Shown piece after piece: positions 18,525 through 27,720 of a DNA stretch of 64,000 nucleotides. Both the position numbers and the translations under genes were made by a program. Under the pieces are notes generated by a model, which saw only the letters and a program-made list of their open reading frames with translations, did no database searches and was not told where the DNA came from. The DNA comes from Schaalia sp. ZJ405 (GTDB lineage: Bacteria; Actinomycetota; Actinomycetes; Actinomycetales; Actinomycetaceae): contig NZ_CP064952.1 in NCBI RefSeq assembly GCF_011038885.2, positions 744,001 to 808,000 on the forward strand, given 5' to 3'. The stretch's first letter is position 1; the number at the start of each line of letters is the position of its first letter.

Positions 18525-20927
18525 ATGATGGAAGGCTCTGACATCGTCGCAGCTGAGGCGATCATCGACAATGGTCGATTCGGCCAACGTACCGTCCGTT
18601 TTGAGACTGGACGCCTGGCCAAGCAAGCCGCGGGTTCCGCCCTGGCCTACCTGGACGACGAGACCACCGTTTTGTCGGCGACCACCGTTGGCAAGAACCC
18701 CAAAGACCAATTCGATTTCTTCCCGCTGACCGTTGACGTTGAAGAACGCGCATACGCTGCGGGACGTATCCCCGGATCTTTCTTCCGCCGCGAAGGCCGC
18801 GCCGGAACCGAAGCGATCCTCGCCGCGCGCCTCATCGACCGCCCGCTGCGCCCCGGCTTCGTCAAGGGCCTGCGCAATGAGGTTCAGGTCGTTGAAACTG
18901 TCCTGTCAATCCACCCCGACGACGCCTACGACGTCCTCGCAATCAATGCGGCGTCAATGTCCACGCAGATCGCTGGCCTGCCATTCTCCGGCCCGATCGG
19001 CGGCACCCGCCTCGCCCTCATTGATGGCCAGTGGGTTGCATTCCCGCGGTGGTCCGAGATGGAACGTTCCGTCTTCAACATCGTCGTTGCCGGACGTATT
19101 GTCACAGCCGAAGACGGCACCGAAGACGTCGCGATCATGATGGTCGAGGCCGGTGGTGGCCAGAACCAGTGGGATCTCATTCAAGCCGGTGCGACCGCTC
19201 CGACCGAGGATGTTGTTGCCGACGGTCTTGAAGCTGCTAAGCCATTCATTAAGGCCCTGTGCGAGGCCCAGATCAAGGTGGCTGAGAAAGCGTCGAAGGA
19301 AACCGCTGAGTTCCCGCTCTACCTGGACTACACGGATGAGCAGTACGCCGCCGTTGAAGAATACGTGGGTGACAAGCTGGCAAAGGCCCTGCTCACCGAA
19401 GGTAAGCTCGCTCGCGACGAAGCCTGTGACGCCGTGAAGAACGAGATGCTTGGTGCGCTCAGTGACCGGTTCCCCGAGGCCGAGAAAGAACTCAAAGCGG
19501 CTTTCCGTTCGCTGGAGAAGCAGACGATCCGTCAGCGCACCCTGCGCGAGGAAATCCGTATGGACGGACGCACTCCACGTCAGATTCGTTCACTCTTCGC
19601 CGAGGTTGAGGTCCTGCCTCGCGTCCACGGTTCCGCCCTGTTCCAGCGCGGCGAAACCCAGATCCTAGGCGTGACGACCTTGGCGATGCTGCGCATGGAG
19701 CAGCAGATCGACAACCTGTCACCGGTGAACTCAAAGCGCTACATGCATCAGTACAACTTTGCGCCTTTCTCAACGGGTGAGGTCGGTCGCGTGGGCTCCC
19801 CGAAGCGCCGCGAAATCGGTCACGGTGACTTGGCTGAACGCGCCCTGGTTCCCGTCCTGCCCTCACGCGAGGAGTTCCCCTACGCGATCCGTCAGGTCTC
19901 TGAAACTATGGGGTCCAACGGTTCATCGTCGATGGGGTCCGTGTGTGCATCCACGCTGTCGCTGCTTCAGGCGGGTGTGCCGCTGCGCGCCCCCGTCGCT
20001 GGCATCGCGATGGGTCTGATGACCGGCGAGGTCGACGGAGTGGAGAAGGCCGTGACCCTCACCGACATTCTTGGGGCCGAGGACGGCTTCGGCGATATGG
20101 ACTTCAAGGTCGCCGGCACAACTGACTTCATCACCGCTCTTCAGCTGGATACAAAGCTTGACGGCATTGACTCTCAGGTTCTGCGCGGCGCGCTCGCTCA
20201 GGCCCGCGATGCTCGCCTGGCGATTCTTGATCTGATCAACAAAGCCATTGATGGTCCAGATGAGATGAGCCCGAATGCTCCTCGCATCATTACCGTCAAG
20301 GTCCCCGTTGACAAGATCGGCGAGGTCATCGGCCCGAAAGGCAAGATGATTAACCAGATCCAGGAAGACACGGGTGCTGAGGTCACTATCGAGGACGACG
20401 GCACCGTGTACATTGCGTCCTCCAACGGCGATGCCGCTGAAGCAGCACGCGCAATGGTTAACCAGATCGCGAACCCGCAGATGCCTGAGGTTGGGGAGCG
20501 CTTCGTTGGAACGGTTGTTAAGACCACCTCCTTCGGTGCGTTCATTTCGCTGACCCCCGGCAAGGATGGTCTGCTGCATATTTCGCAGGTTCGTCGCCTT
20601 GTCGGTGGCAAGCGCATTGAGTCAGTGGATGATGTCCTCCAGGTTGGCCAGCAGGTCGAGGTTGAGATTGCTGAGATCGGTGACCGCGGCAAACTCTCGC
20701 TGCACGCCGTGTTGGACGATGAGGCTTTGGCTGCTGAGGCTCAGGCCCAGGGTGAGCGTTCCGGTGACGAGGACGGTGAGCGTTCAGAGCGCGGTCCGCG
20801 CCGCGAGCGTCGCGATCGTTCGGAACGCCGCGAACGTCGTCCGCGTACACGTACCCGTCGCAGGCACACCGACGATGAATCAACTGACTCCGAGACCTCG
20901 AACTCGGTTGATTCCTCCCAGGAGTGA
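18525..20927 (+). CDS. pnp: Polyribonucleotide nucleotidyltransferase (PNPase)
   Basis: 800 residues from ATG 18525 (second ATG adjacent at 18528), with AAGGAGAG upstream. Two RNase PH-like domains (from [18 protein letters not shown]; and from [30 protein letters not shown] with its [10 protein letters not shown] active-site region), a KH domain (about 590-650, [20 protein letters not shown]) and an S1 domain (about 660-730, [18 protein letters not shown]). The tail is Arg/Glu-rich ([13 protein letters not shown]). Phosphorolytic 3'-5' exonuclease of the RNA degradosome; RNase J is encoded 5 kb on. Confidence 0.97.
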   Translation: MMEGSDIVAAEAIIDNGRFGQRTVRFETGRLAKQAAGSALAYLDDETTVLSATTVGKNPKDQFDFFPLTVDVEERAYAAGRIPGSFFRREGRAGTEAILAARLIDRPLRPGFVKGLRNEVQVVETVLSIHPDDAYDVLAINAASMSTQIAGLPFSGPIGGTRLALIDGQWVAFPRWSEMERSVFNIVVAGRIVTAEDGTEDVAIMMVEAGGGQNQWDLIQAGATAPTEDVVADGLEAAKPFIKALCEAQIKVAEKASKETAEFPLYLDYTDEQYAAVEEYVGDKLAKALLTEGKLARDEACDAVKNEMLGALSDRFPEAEKELKAAFRSLEKQTIRQRTLREEIRMDGRTPRQIRSLFAEVEVLPRVHGSALFQRGETQILGVTTLAMLRMEQQIDNLSPVNSKRYMHQYNFAPFSTGEVGRVGSPKRREIGHGDLAERALVPVLPSREEFPYAIRQVSETMGSNGSSSMGSVCASTLSLLQAGVPLRAPVAGIAMGLMTGEVDGVEKAVTLTDILGAEDGFGDMDFKVAGTTDFITALQLDTKLDGIDSQVLRGALAQARDARLAILDLINKAIDGPDEMSPNAPRIITVKVPVDKIGEVIGPKGKMINQIQEDTGAEVTIEDDGTVYIASSNGDAAEAARAMVNQIANPQMPEVGERFVGTVVKTTSFGAFISLTPGKDGLLHISQVRRLVGGKRIESVDDVLQVGQQVEVEIAEIGDRGKLSLHAVLDDEALAAEAQAQGERSGDEDGERSERGPRRERRDRSERRERRPRTRTRRRHTDDESTDSETSNSVDSSQE

Positions 20928-20972
20928 ATGAACCCGACACTGATCCCACTGCGGGATGAGTGAAACTTGACG

Positions 20973-21015
20973 GGGGGTGCCCGGTGGCAAGAGCCACCGG
21001 GCACCCCCGTTTTTG
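20973..21015 (+). terminator. Rho-independent terminator of pnp
   Basis: GGGGGTGCCCGGTGGC at 20973-20988 pairs perfectly with its complement at 20993-21008 (4-base loop), followed by TTTTT at 21011-21015. It is among the strongest terminators in the window. Confidence 0.92.
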
Positions 21016-21334
21016 GATGGTTTCCGTCACACCATATTTGTTGTCATATGATGTGCACTACTATGCGGGAGCATAGCTTCGGCACCGTTCGTGACTCGGA
21101 GGTTCTGATGAGCATGTCGGATATTCTCATCCTCAACTTTTGTTCACGATTGGATTCACGATGTGGTGGATATTTTCACTCATTCCTCGGATCGATGAGC
21201 GGCAATGGGACTCAATAGCCCTGAGTGTTGGGAACTGTTGATGATTCAGAGCCACATCGATCGTGGTCGAAGCGCTCATCAGGGATTTTTCTATGAGAAG
21301 ACAGATTGAGAGACTCTTGATCGAGGGAGTAGAT
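21016..21334. other. A+T-richer 319-bp gap after pnp
   Basis: Base composition drops here and in the following lipoprotein gene. It contains a short hairpin CTATGC-GGGA-GCATAG (21061-21076) and a possible 36-codon frame (21108-21218). No recognised gene, tRNA or attachment site is seen. Confidence 0.4.
21108..21218 (+). CDS. Possible small protein of 36 residues
   Basis: ATG at 21108 is preceded by GGAGGT at a good distance (21098-21103). The peptide starts MSMSDILILNFCSRLDS and has two cysteines but no signal peptide or known motif. It lies just upstream of lipoprotein paralogue B on the same strand. It may be chance or a remnant; only the ribosome site argues for it. Confidence 0.25.
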   Translation: MSMSDILILNFCSRLDSRCGGYFHSFLGSMSGNGTQ

Positions 21335-21964
21335 ATGAGCAATACGTTCATGTTAGGTCGCGTCACTTCACTGTGCGCTTTGGCTGCGATGCTCCTGACA
21401 GCCTGCGGTATGTCATCTCCGAGCAATGGTTCACATCCCACGAATAGTGCAGAAACTGCACGATCGGATACGTCACCATATGCAGATGAATTTGATGAAG
21501 CGATGAAGAGTACAGACAATTCGTTCATTCGTTCCGCGCTGAGTGACTATGCGATCACTGACGCTGAATATGCTGAAGCAGTCGAGAATGAGGCTCGTTG
21601 TTTGCAGGATCATGGATTTGAGGTGCAGAAGGACCCCAACGGCAGGAACGGTATTCGGAGTCGATCAGACATATCTAACGATGAACAGATGAAACTCACT
21701 CAAGAATGTTCGGAACAGTCAGGTCTTGCGGAAATTGAACCGTTATATTGGGAAGTAAAAGCCAATCCACATCGTGTTGACTGGCGAGCCGCTGAGAGAG
21801 ACTGTCTCGTGGAATTCGGTGTCCTCGAAAAAGGGACGACCGTTGAGGAAATGGATCGTTGGCTGAACTCTGGTGAAATTGAGCAGGTAAAAGATATTGC
21901 GTACGTGTGCTCCCAAGATCCACTGGGATATCTCGGCCTCAAAGAGAAACATCACAAGAAATAA
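21335..21964 (+). CDS. Putative four-cysteine lipoprotein (paralogue B)
   Basis: 209 residues. Signal peptide with lipobox LTAC (Cys24). The mature protein has cysteines in ARCLQDHGF, QECSEQ, RDCLVEFG and YVCSQDP, matching in order and context those of the lipoprotein at 722-1366; the stretch before the first (ITDAEYAEAVENE) also parallels ITESEMTELKN there. GAGGGAG precedes the ATG at a usable distance. Lower G+C than its neighbours, and placed between the pnp terminator and an M16 peptidase, where other actinobacteria have no such gene as far as I know. Function unknown. Confidence 0.7.
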   Translation: MSNTFMLGRVTSLCALAAMLLTACGMSSPSNGSHPTNSAETARSDTSPYADEFDEAMKSTDNSFIRSALSDYAITDAEYAEAVENEARCLQDHGFEVQKDPNGRNGIRSRSDISNDEQMKLTQECSEQSGLAEIEPLYWEVKANPHRVDWRAAERDCLVEFGVLEKGTTVEEMDRWLNSGEIEQVKDIAYVCSQDPLGYLGLKEKHHKK

Positions 21965-22047
21965 GTGCAAGAGTGAACGCACTGAGAGAGATAGCGGGAT
22001 ATACCTGTCTTGCCTCATCGAGCTCGGCTCGGGCCGGGTGTTCACAG

Positions 22048-22053
22048 TAAGCT
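22048..22053 (+). promoter_or_regulatory. -10 element for a leaderless M16 peptidase transcript (candidate)
   Basis: TAAGCT, then 7 bases, then the ATG at 22061. The spacing fits transcription starting at or next to the start codon; no ribosome site is present. Confidence 0.45.
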
Positions 22054-22060
22054 AGCGTGC

Positions 22061-23374
22061 ATGACTCCTCCCATTGAACTGCCCCTGAATTCTGCTGATC
22101 AGTCCTTCGATGACGGTGAAACCCGAGTGGAGCGGACAATAACGTCGGCAGGAACACGGATTATCACGCAGACGGTCCCTGCCACAGCCTCGGTGGGGGT
22201 GAGCCTCTGGGTTCCGGTGGGGTCTCGGGATGAAACTCCGGTGAGGGCTGGGTCCACACATTTCCTTGAGCACCTCCTCTTCAAGGGCACACCGAAACGA
22301 TCCGCCTTGGATATCGCGATTGCTTTCGACAGCGTTGGTGGTGAGTCGAACGCGGAAACTGCACGTGAACACACGGCCTACTGGGCGCGTGTCCTGGGTG
22401 AAGATCAGGACATGGCGATTCGTGTGCTCACCGACATGGTGGCAGATTCGCTTCTGCGGCCGGTGGACTTCAACATGGAACGCGGAGTGATCCTCGATGA
22501 ACTTGCAATGTCTGAGGACTCACCGACAGGAGTGGTTCATGATGCCTTCCAACGGGCGGTCCACGGTGACACCCCCATCGGTTTGCCGGTCGGGGGAACC
22601 CCTGAGGCGATCCGTGAAGTTGACCGTGACGAGGTGTGGAACCATTACCGTGAGAACTACGGCCCAGATGCCCTCATCGTTGCGGTCACGGGCAAGGTCG
22701 AGCACGAACAGGTTGTTGAAATCGTTGACCAGGCGCTGAGGGAATCCTCGTGGAAGGAACTCCTTGGACGCCCACAGGCTCCCCGGGAGCGCCGCTCAAC
22801 GACGCCGATGCCGATCCCCGCCCACGACAGAGAAATTGTCCGCGAGCGCGACGTTGAGCAAGCCCATCTCATCGTTGGCTGCGAAGGCCTCAAAGCCCTT
22901 GACGATGACGGCCCCGTCATGTCGGTGCTGCTGTCGGTTCTGGGTGGGTCGATGTCGTCACGTCTTTTCCAGGAGGTCCGCGAAAAGCGGGGCCTGGCGT
23001 ACACGACGTACGCGTTTGAGACGTCGTATTCGGATGCGGGAACATTCGGCATGTACGCGGGGACTTCCCCGGATCGCCTCGACGAGGTTGAACGTATTAT
23101 GCTCGCTCAGCTTGAGGACCTCGCGTCCACCGGTCCCAGTGAGGATGAGCTTGCGCGCGTGCGTGGTCAGGTGCGTGGGGGAGTGGCCCTTGGTCTTGAA
23201 GACAACTGGTCTCGGATGATGCGGCTTGGCCGCGCGGAAATTAACGGCCGCTATCGCACGGTTGAGGAAACCCTGGAAGCCATCAACGCGGTGACGACTC
23301 AGCAGGTGCGGGACTTGGCGTCCGTCCTCGTTAATAAGCCACGTTCGCGTGCGGTGGTTCTGCCGAAGAAATAG
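22061..23374 (+). CDS. M16 family zinc metallopeptidase (processing-peptidase-like)
   Basis: 437 residues. Zinc site HFLEH in RAGSTHFLEHLLFKGT (about residues 64-68) with the downstream Glu in SNAETAREHTAYWARV. The C-terminal half has the R/Y region FQEVREKRGLAYTTYAF typical of this subfamily. In other bacteria this gene follows pnp and precedes dapB, as here. Substrate unknown; related proteins degrade peptides in the cytoplasm. The repeat core falls near the C-terminus in SVLVNK. An open frame extends upstream to 22010, but family sequence and the TAAGCT element favour ATG 22061. Confidence 0.88.
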   Translation: MTPPIELPLNSADQSFDDGETRVERTITSAGTRIITQTVPATASVGVSLWVPVGSRDETPVRAGSTHFLEHLLFKGTPKRSALDIAIAFDSVGGESNAETAREHTAYWARVLGEDQDMAIRVLTDMVADSLLRPVDFNMERGVILDELAMSEDSPTGVVHDAFQRAVHGDTPIGLPVGGTPEAIREVDRDEVWNHYRENYGPDALIVAVTGKVEHEQVVEIVDQALRESSWKELLGRPQAPRERRSTTPMPIPAHDREIVRERDVEQAHLIVGCEGLKALDDDGPVMSVLLSVLGGSMSSRLFQEVREKRGLAYTTYAFETSYSDAGTFGMYAGTSPDRLDEVERIMLAQLEDLASTGPSEDELARVRGQVRGGVALGLEDNWSRMMRLGRAEINGRYRTVEETLEAINAVTTQQVRDLASVLVNKPRSRAVVLPKK

Positions 23375-23510
23375 GGACGAGGACGAGGTGGCGCGCGGTG
23401 CCCACGTGAGGCCAACGTTCCACATCGGGGACGCTTGGCCGACGGGACCTGCACGTGGGAGACACTGGGAGAAGAACACGAGCGCGAAACAGGCGCGGAA
23501 AGTAGGCAGC
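23375..23510. repeat. M16-dapB gap with a repeat copy
   Basis: The repeat core in reverse orientation (ACGAGGACGA at 23377-23386) begins 3 bases after the peptidase stop; another forward copy lies 40 bases before, at 23333 inside the gene. The rest of the gap shows no obvious signal. Confidence 0.5.
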
Positions 23511-24251
23511 ATGATTTCGGTGGCAGTGACCGGCGCGAAGGGACGTATGGGATCGACAGTTGTCGGTGCCGTGGAAGCAGCGGATGACATGCGTGTCGTC
23601 GCTCAGCTGGATGCGGGGGACACGATCTGCCCGGAGTCTTTGGGGGGAGCGGACGTGGCCGTGGATTTTTCGACGCCCGCAGTCACCGAAGCAAATGTTC
23701 ACGCGTTGCTTGACGCCGGTGTCCACGTGGTTGTTGGGACAACCGGGTGGACTGCTCAATCGTATGAGCGGGTACGTGAGCATGCTGAGCGCGCTGGGCG
23801 CAGCGTCCTCATTGCGCCGAACTTCGCGATGTCAGCGGTCTTGGCAATGAAGTTCGCGCAGCTGGCGGCCCCCTATTTTGAGTCCGCTGAAATCATCGAG
23901 ATGCATCACCCGAACAAAGTGGACGCTCCCTCTGGCACCGCGATCGCCACAGCCAAAGGGATCGCGGCTGCGCGGCACAACGCGGGCTCAGGAGCTGTCC
24001 CCGATGCCACCGAAACAGACCCTGAGGGTGCTCGCGGGGCTCGGATCGACGGTATTCCCGTGCACGCCGTGCGGTTGCGTGGGTTGACGGCGTCGGAAGA
24101 AATTCTCCTGGGAAACGAGGGCGAGCAGCTGGTGATTCGCACGGATTCCTTCGATCGTGTGTCTTTCATGCCCGGGGTGCTTCTGGGGATCCGGCGTGTT
24201 GGCGAACGTCCCGGCTTGACCGTCGGCCTCGACAAGGTCATGGAACTATGA
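23511..24251 (+). CDS. dapB: 4-hydroxy-tetrahydrodipicolinate reductase
   Basis: 246 residues. Nucleotide motif VAVTGAKGRMGSTVV at the start, GTTGWT, and substrate motif EMHHPNKVDAPSGTA (His-His and Lys). Reduces the DapA product with NAD(P)H in lysine/diaminopimelate synthesis. The ATG is chosen where the family begins. The stop overlaps the next gene by 4 bases (ATGA), so the two are co-translated. Confidence 0.95.
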   Translation: MISVAVTGAKGRMGSTVVGAVEAADDMRVVAQLDAGDTICPESLGGADVAVDFSTPAVTEANVHALLDAGVHVVVGTTGWTAQSYERVREHAERAGRSVLIAPNFAMSAVLAMKFAQLAAPYFESAEIIEMHHPNKVDAPSGTAIATAKGIAAARHNAGSGAVPDATETDPEGARGARIDGIPVHAVRLRGLTASEEILLGNEGEQLVIRTDSFDRVSFMPGVLLGIRRVGERPGLTVGLDKVMEL

Positions 24252-24967
24252 CGGACCGGGAACAGTCACGCGGAGACGACAGTCATTCCCGCGGCCACGA
24301 GGGTCAGCCGAAACCGGGAGCTGACCGGAGTGTACGCCCGGCGGTTAAAGGTGACGCGCACGCCATTGCGCGTATCCAATTCGCTGAACTTGCCGAGGTC
24401 TTCCGCGTAACCCGAGGGAGGGCACCCGGTGATGCGCAGCGCAACGCGCTCATTGACGCATGGGGAGCAGCTCTTGAGGTGCCCACACCCCCGGGGGTTC
24501 GACTGCTCGTTGCATTGCACGGACAGGGGATCGCGGGCTTTGCCTTTGCGGTCCCTGCGCCCCCGGTTGAGGTGGATGGGGAACGCCTGGATGCGGGAAC
24601 TGAGATCGCTGAACTCAGTGTTGACGCGGATTTCCGGCGCTCGGGTCACGGGTCACGTCTGCTCCACGCCCTCGCTGACACGTCTCACACCCCGAACCTG
24701 CGGGTATGGATCGGCGTAGACGATGAAGCTCGGCAACGGTTCTATCGTTCCTCGGGGTTCGCCCCGGCCGGTCTTCGACGTGTTCTCGAACTTGCTGACG
24801 AAGACCCAGCGGGTCATGCCAGCGATTCGGCTGAAACAACGGGCAACGCTGATGCTCAGGCGCAACGCAAAGACAATGAATCGGCGAATCCGCCTGAGTC
24901 AAAGACCCTGACACAGCATCTGTGGTGGGCACAGAATCCGAAGTTTTCGGCCAATCCCTCTGTGTAG
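24248..24967 (+). CDS. GNAT family N-acetyltransferase
   Basis: 239 residues. GNAT core at about residues 30-180: VKGDAHAIARIQFAELAEVFR, IAELSVDADFRRSGHGSRLLHAL (the acetyl-CoA loop R-x-x-G-x-G/A is RRSGHG) and DEARQRFYRSSGFAPAG. The first 27 and last 55 residues are polar and likely disordered. ATGA overlap with dapB. Substrate unknown; the place in a dapB-dapA cluster need not mean a lysine-pathway role. Confidence 0.82.
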   Translation: MTDREQSRGDDSHSRGHEGQPKPGADRSVRPAVKGDAHAIARIQFAELAEVFRVTRGRAPGDAQRNALIDAWGAALEVPTPPGVRLLVALHGQGIAGFAFAVPAPPVEVDGERLDAGTEIAELSVDADFRRSGHGSRLLHALADTSHTPNLRVWIGVDDEARQRFYRSSGFAPAGLRRVLELADEDPAGHASDSAETTGNADAQAQRKDNESANPPESKTLTQHLWWAQNPKFSANPSV

Positions 24968-25015
24968 AGGGCGCTCACCGAGTGAACGATTCTTCCGCTT
25001 GCGTCAGGGAGACTC

Positions 25016-25021
25016 TATGCT
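25016..25021 (+). promoter_or_regulatory. -10 element for leaderless dapA (candidate)
   Basis: TATGCT, then 7 bases, then ATG 25029. A competing reading is that the ATG within this element (25017), with AGGGA upstream, is the start. Confidence 0.4.
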
Positions 25022-25028
25022 GTGGTCC

Positions 25029-25925
25029 ATGAGTCACATTCCTGCACGCGCATTCGGTTCACTCGCCACGGCGATGGTCACGCCATTCACAGCGGATACA
25101 TCAATCGACCTCGATTCCGCTGAACGTCTGGCCCGAAAACTCGTTGATGACGGCTCTGACACTATTCTCCTGTCGGGAACAACGGGAGAATCACCAACCA
25201 CTCATCAGCCAGAAAAAAACGACCTCACGCGGGTCGTGAAAGAAGCTGTTGGGGATCGAGCATTCATCCTGTGCGGCGCATGCTCAAATGACACCGCCCA
25301 TGCGGTCCGTATTGCCCAGGGCGCTCAGGAATGCGGGGCTGACGGACTGCTCGTTGTCTCGCCGTACTACAACCGGCCATCACAGCGCGGTTTGCTCGCT
25401 CATGTTCGCGCTATCGCCGATGCTACTGATTTACCGATCATGCTCTACGACATTCCTGGTCGCACGGGCCTGGCCTTTTCGGATGAGACTCTCGACACAT
25501 TGGCTGAGCATCCGCGGATCAGTGCGGTCAAAGACGCAACCGGAAACGTCGAACAAGGGGTTGAGCGAATGCACCGGACCGGCCTCGAATACTATTCGGG
25601 CGACGACGGGCTGAACTTCGCGTGGATGACCGGGGGAGCTTCCGGTTTCGTTTCCGTGGTCTCCCACGTTGCCTCCGCCCACTATCGGAAAATCATTAAC
25701 CTTCTCGACGACGATCATGTGTGGGAAGCCCGCGAACTGGCGTACTCACTGCGTCCCCTTGTTGCGGCAATCATGGGGACAGGTCAAGGGGCTGTTCTTG
25801 CAAAATATGCGCTCTACCTGCAAGGCGTAATCGACACGCCAACGGTACGTTTGCCCCTCGTTGGCCCCAGCGAGGAAGAAATCACGCGCCTGACCGAGGT
25901 GATGACGCGCTTCGATCTCATCTGA
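25029..25925 (+). CDS. dapA: 4-hydroxy-tetrahydrodipicolinate synthase
   Basis: 298 residues from ATG 25029 (302 if ATG 25017 is used). Condenses pyruvate with aspartate semialdehyde. Seen: SGTTGESPTTHQPEK, the YYNRPSQRGLLAHV motif with catalytic Tyr, and Schiff-base Lys in ISAVKDATGN. First committed step to lysine and, where used, diaminopimelate. A hairpin directly follows the stop. Confidence 0.95.
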   Translation: MSHIPARAFGSLATAMVTPFTADTSIDLDSAERLARKLVDDGSDTILLSGTTGESPTTHQPEKNDLTRVVKEAVGDRAFILCGACSNDTAHAVRIAQGAQECGADGLLVVSPYYNRPSQRGLLAHVRAIADATDLPIMLYDIPGRTGLAFSDETLDTLAEHPRISAVKDATGNVEQGVERMHRTGLEYYSGDDGLNFAWMTGGASGFVSVVSHVASAHYRKIINLLDDDHVWEARELAYSLRPLVAAIMGTGQGAVLAKYALYLQGVIDTPTVRLPLVGPSEEEITRLTEVMTRFDLI

Positions 25926-25959
25926 GAGATTCGTGGGAAGAGAATTCCCCGGTAATCTC
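25926..25959 (+). terminator. Weak hairpin after dapA, overlapping an rnj promoter candidate
   Basis: GAGATT (25926-25931) pairs with AATCTC (25954-25959), and GGGAA (25935-25939) with TTCCC (25945-25949). No T-run. The same segment holds TTCGTG (25930-25935), 17 bases, then TAATCT (25953-25958), a fair promoter for the RNase J gene. The element could serve either role. Confidence 0.35.
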
Positions 25960-26000
25960 GCTGGCGACGAGTCGAGCACAGAACATGGCACACTTAAGCC

Positions 26001-27692
26001 ATGAAGCCTCTGTACGAGAACCTCTCCGAACCCGCACCACTTGACGACGGTGCAATCCGAATCATCCCCCTTGGCGGTCTGGGCGAAGTTGGCCGCAACA
26101 TGAACGTCCTGGAATACTCCGGGAAACTCCTCATCATCGACTGTGGTGTCCTCTTCCCCGAGGAAACCCAACCCGGCGTTGACCTGATCCTCCCAGACTT
26201 TTCATGGATCGAAGATCGCATGGACGACGTGGTGGGTATGGTCCTCACCCACGGGCACGAGGACCACATCGGTGCTGTGCCGTACCTACTTAAACTTCGC
26301 AGCGACATTCCGATCTACGGATCGGACCTGACTCTGGCGTTCGTTGAACCAAAGGTTAAAGAACATCGCCTCCCCGCCGCCGACCTCAACGTTGTCAGTG
26401 AAGGTGATCGGCTCAACGTTGGTCCCTTTGATCTCGAATTCGTTGCTGTCACGCACTCGATTCCCGATGCGCTCGCGGTTTTCGTTCGCACCACAGCGGG
26501 AAAGATCCTCGTCACCGGTGATTTCAAGATGGATCAGCTTCCCCTGGATCACCGGTTGACTGACCTGCGTTCCTTCGCGAGATTCGGTGAGGAAGGAGTC
26601 GACCTCTTCATGGTTGACTCCACAAACGCTGAAGTCCCCGGTTTTATTGCGCCAGAACGGGAGATCGGGCCCGTCCTCGATCAGGTTTTCGCTGAAGCCA
26701 CAGGCCAAATCGTTGTTGCATCCTTTGCCTCCCACGTCCACCGTGTCCAACAGGTCATCGCCGCGGCTGCACGTCGGAACCGCAAGATCGCCCTCGTTGG
26801 ACGGTCAATGGAACGCAACATGAGGATCGCCGAAGAAAAGGGGTACCTGACGATTCCCGAGGGTGTCATTGTTGACCAACGCGAGATCGACCAGATCCCT
26901 CGTGAGCAGCGCGTCTACATGGCAACCGGATCACAGGGTGAGCCAATGGCTGCGCTGTCACGCATGTCCGTGGGGTCCCACCGCTTAGTGACCATTGAAC
27001 CGGGAGACACGGTTGTCTTCGCGTCCTCGCTCATTCCGGGGAACGAAAATTCGGTCTACCGCGTGATCAACGATCTGATGCGTCTGGGGGCTCGCGTTGT
27101 TCACCAGGCGAATGCGAAGGTCCACGTGTCAGGTCACGCGTCGGCGGGCGAACTAATCTACTGCTACAACATCATTCAACCGACCAACGTCATGCCCATC
27201 CACGGCGAGGTCCGTCACCTCATCGCCAACGGACAGCTGGCTGTCAAGACGGGGATTGCTCCGCAAAACGTCGTCCTCGCCGAGGACGGGGTCTGTGTTG
27301 ACCTCAAAGACGGGGTCGCCCGAGTTTCCGGTGCGGTGCCGTGTGAATACGTGTACGTTGACGGCCGCTCAATTGGAGAGATTTCCGAGGACGAACTTCA
27401 AGCTCGTCGCACCCTCGGATCGGAAGGGTTCATCAGCGTTTTCGCTGTTGTTGAGCGTGACACGGGCATGGTTCTTGCGGGCCCAACGATTAAGTCCATC
27501 GGAATGGCCGAGGACGAGTCGGTTTTCGACGAAATCCTTCCCGACGTTGAGGCAGCTCTCAAGGACGCAGCAGCTCCTGGCAAACAGGACCCGTACCTTC
27601 TTCAGCAGGCGATGCGCCGCACTCTTGGTCGCTGGGTTGCTCGGCGTCTGCGTCGCCGCCCGATGATTGTCCCGGTTGTCACCGAGCAGTGA
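26001..27692 (+). CDS. rnj: Ribonuclease J
   Basis: 563 residues. Metallo-beta-lactamase/beta-CASP nuclease: HGHEDHIGAVPYLL (about residue 83) and VTHSIPDALAVFVRTTAG with GDFKMD. The beta-CASP part has SFASHVHRVQQVI and GRSMERN; VSGHASAGELIYCYN and PIHGEVRHL follow. Dual endo- and 5'-exoribonuclease for rRNA maturation and mRNA decay, often working with PNPase. Three near copies of the repeat (27272, 27281 and 27509 regions) lie in the C-terminal half, two as a back-to-back palindrome. Confidence 0.96.
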   Translation: MKPLYENLSEPAPLDDGAIRIIPLGGLGEVGRNMNVLEYSGKLLIIDCGVLFPEETQPGVDLILPDFSWIEDRMDDVVGMVLTHGHEDHIGAVPYLLKLRSDIPIYGSDLTLAFVEPKVKEHRLPAADLNVVSEGDRLNVGPFDLEFVAVTHSIPDALAVFVRTTAGKILVTGDFKMDQLPLDHRLTDLRSFARFGEEGVDLFMVDSTNAEVPGFIAPEREIGPVLDQVFAEATGQIVVASFASHVHRVQQVIAAAARRNRKIALVGRSMERNMRIAEEKGYLTIPEGVIVDQREIDQIPREQRVYMATGSQGEPMAALSRMSVGSHRLVTIEPGDTVVFASSLIPGNENSVYRVINDLMRLGARVVHQANAKVHVSGHASAGELIYCYNIIQPTNVMPIHGEVRHLIANGQLAVKTGIAPQNVVLAEDGVCVDLKDGVARVSGAVPCEYVYVDGRSIGEISEDELQARRTLGSEGFISVFAVVERDTGMVLAGPTIKSIGMAEDESVFDEILPDVEAALKDAAAPGKQDPYLLQQAMRRTLGRWVARRLRRRPMIVPVVTEQ

Positions 27693-27720
27693 ACCCATAC
27701 GAACGAGGGGAGTGAACCCG

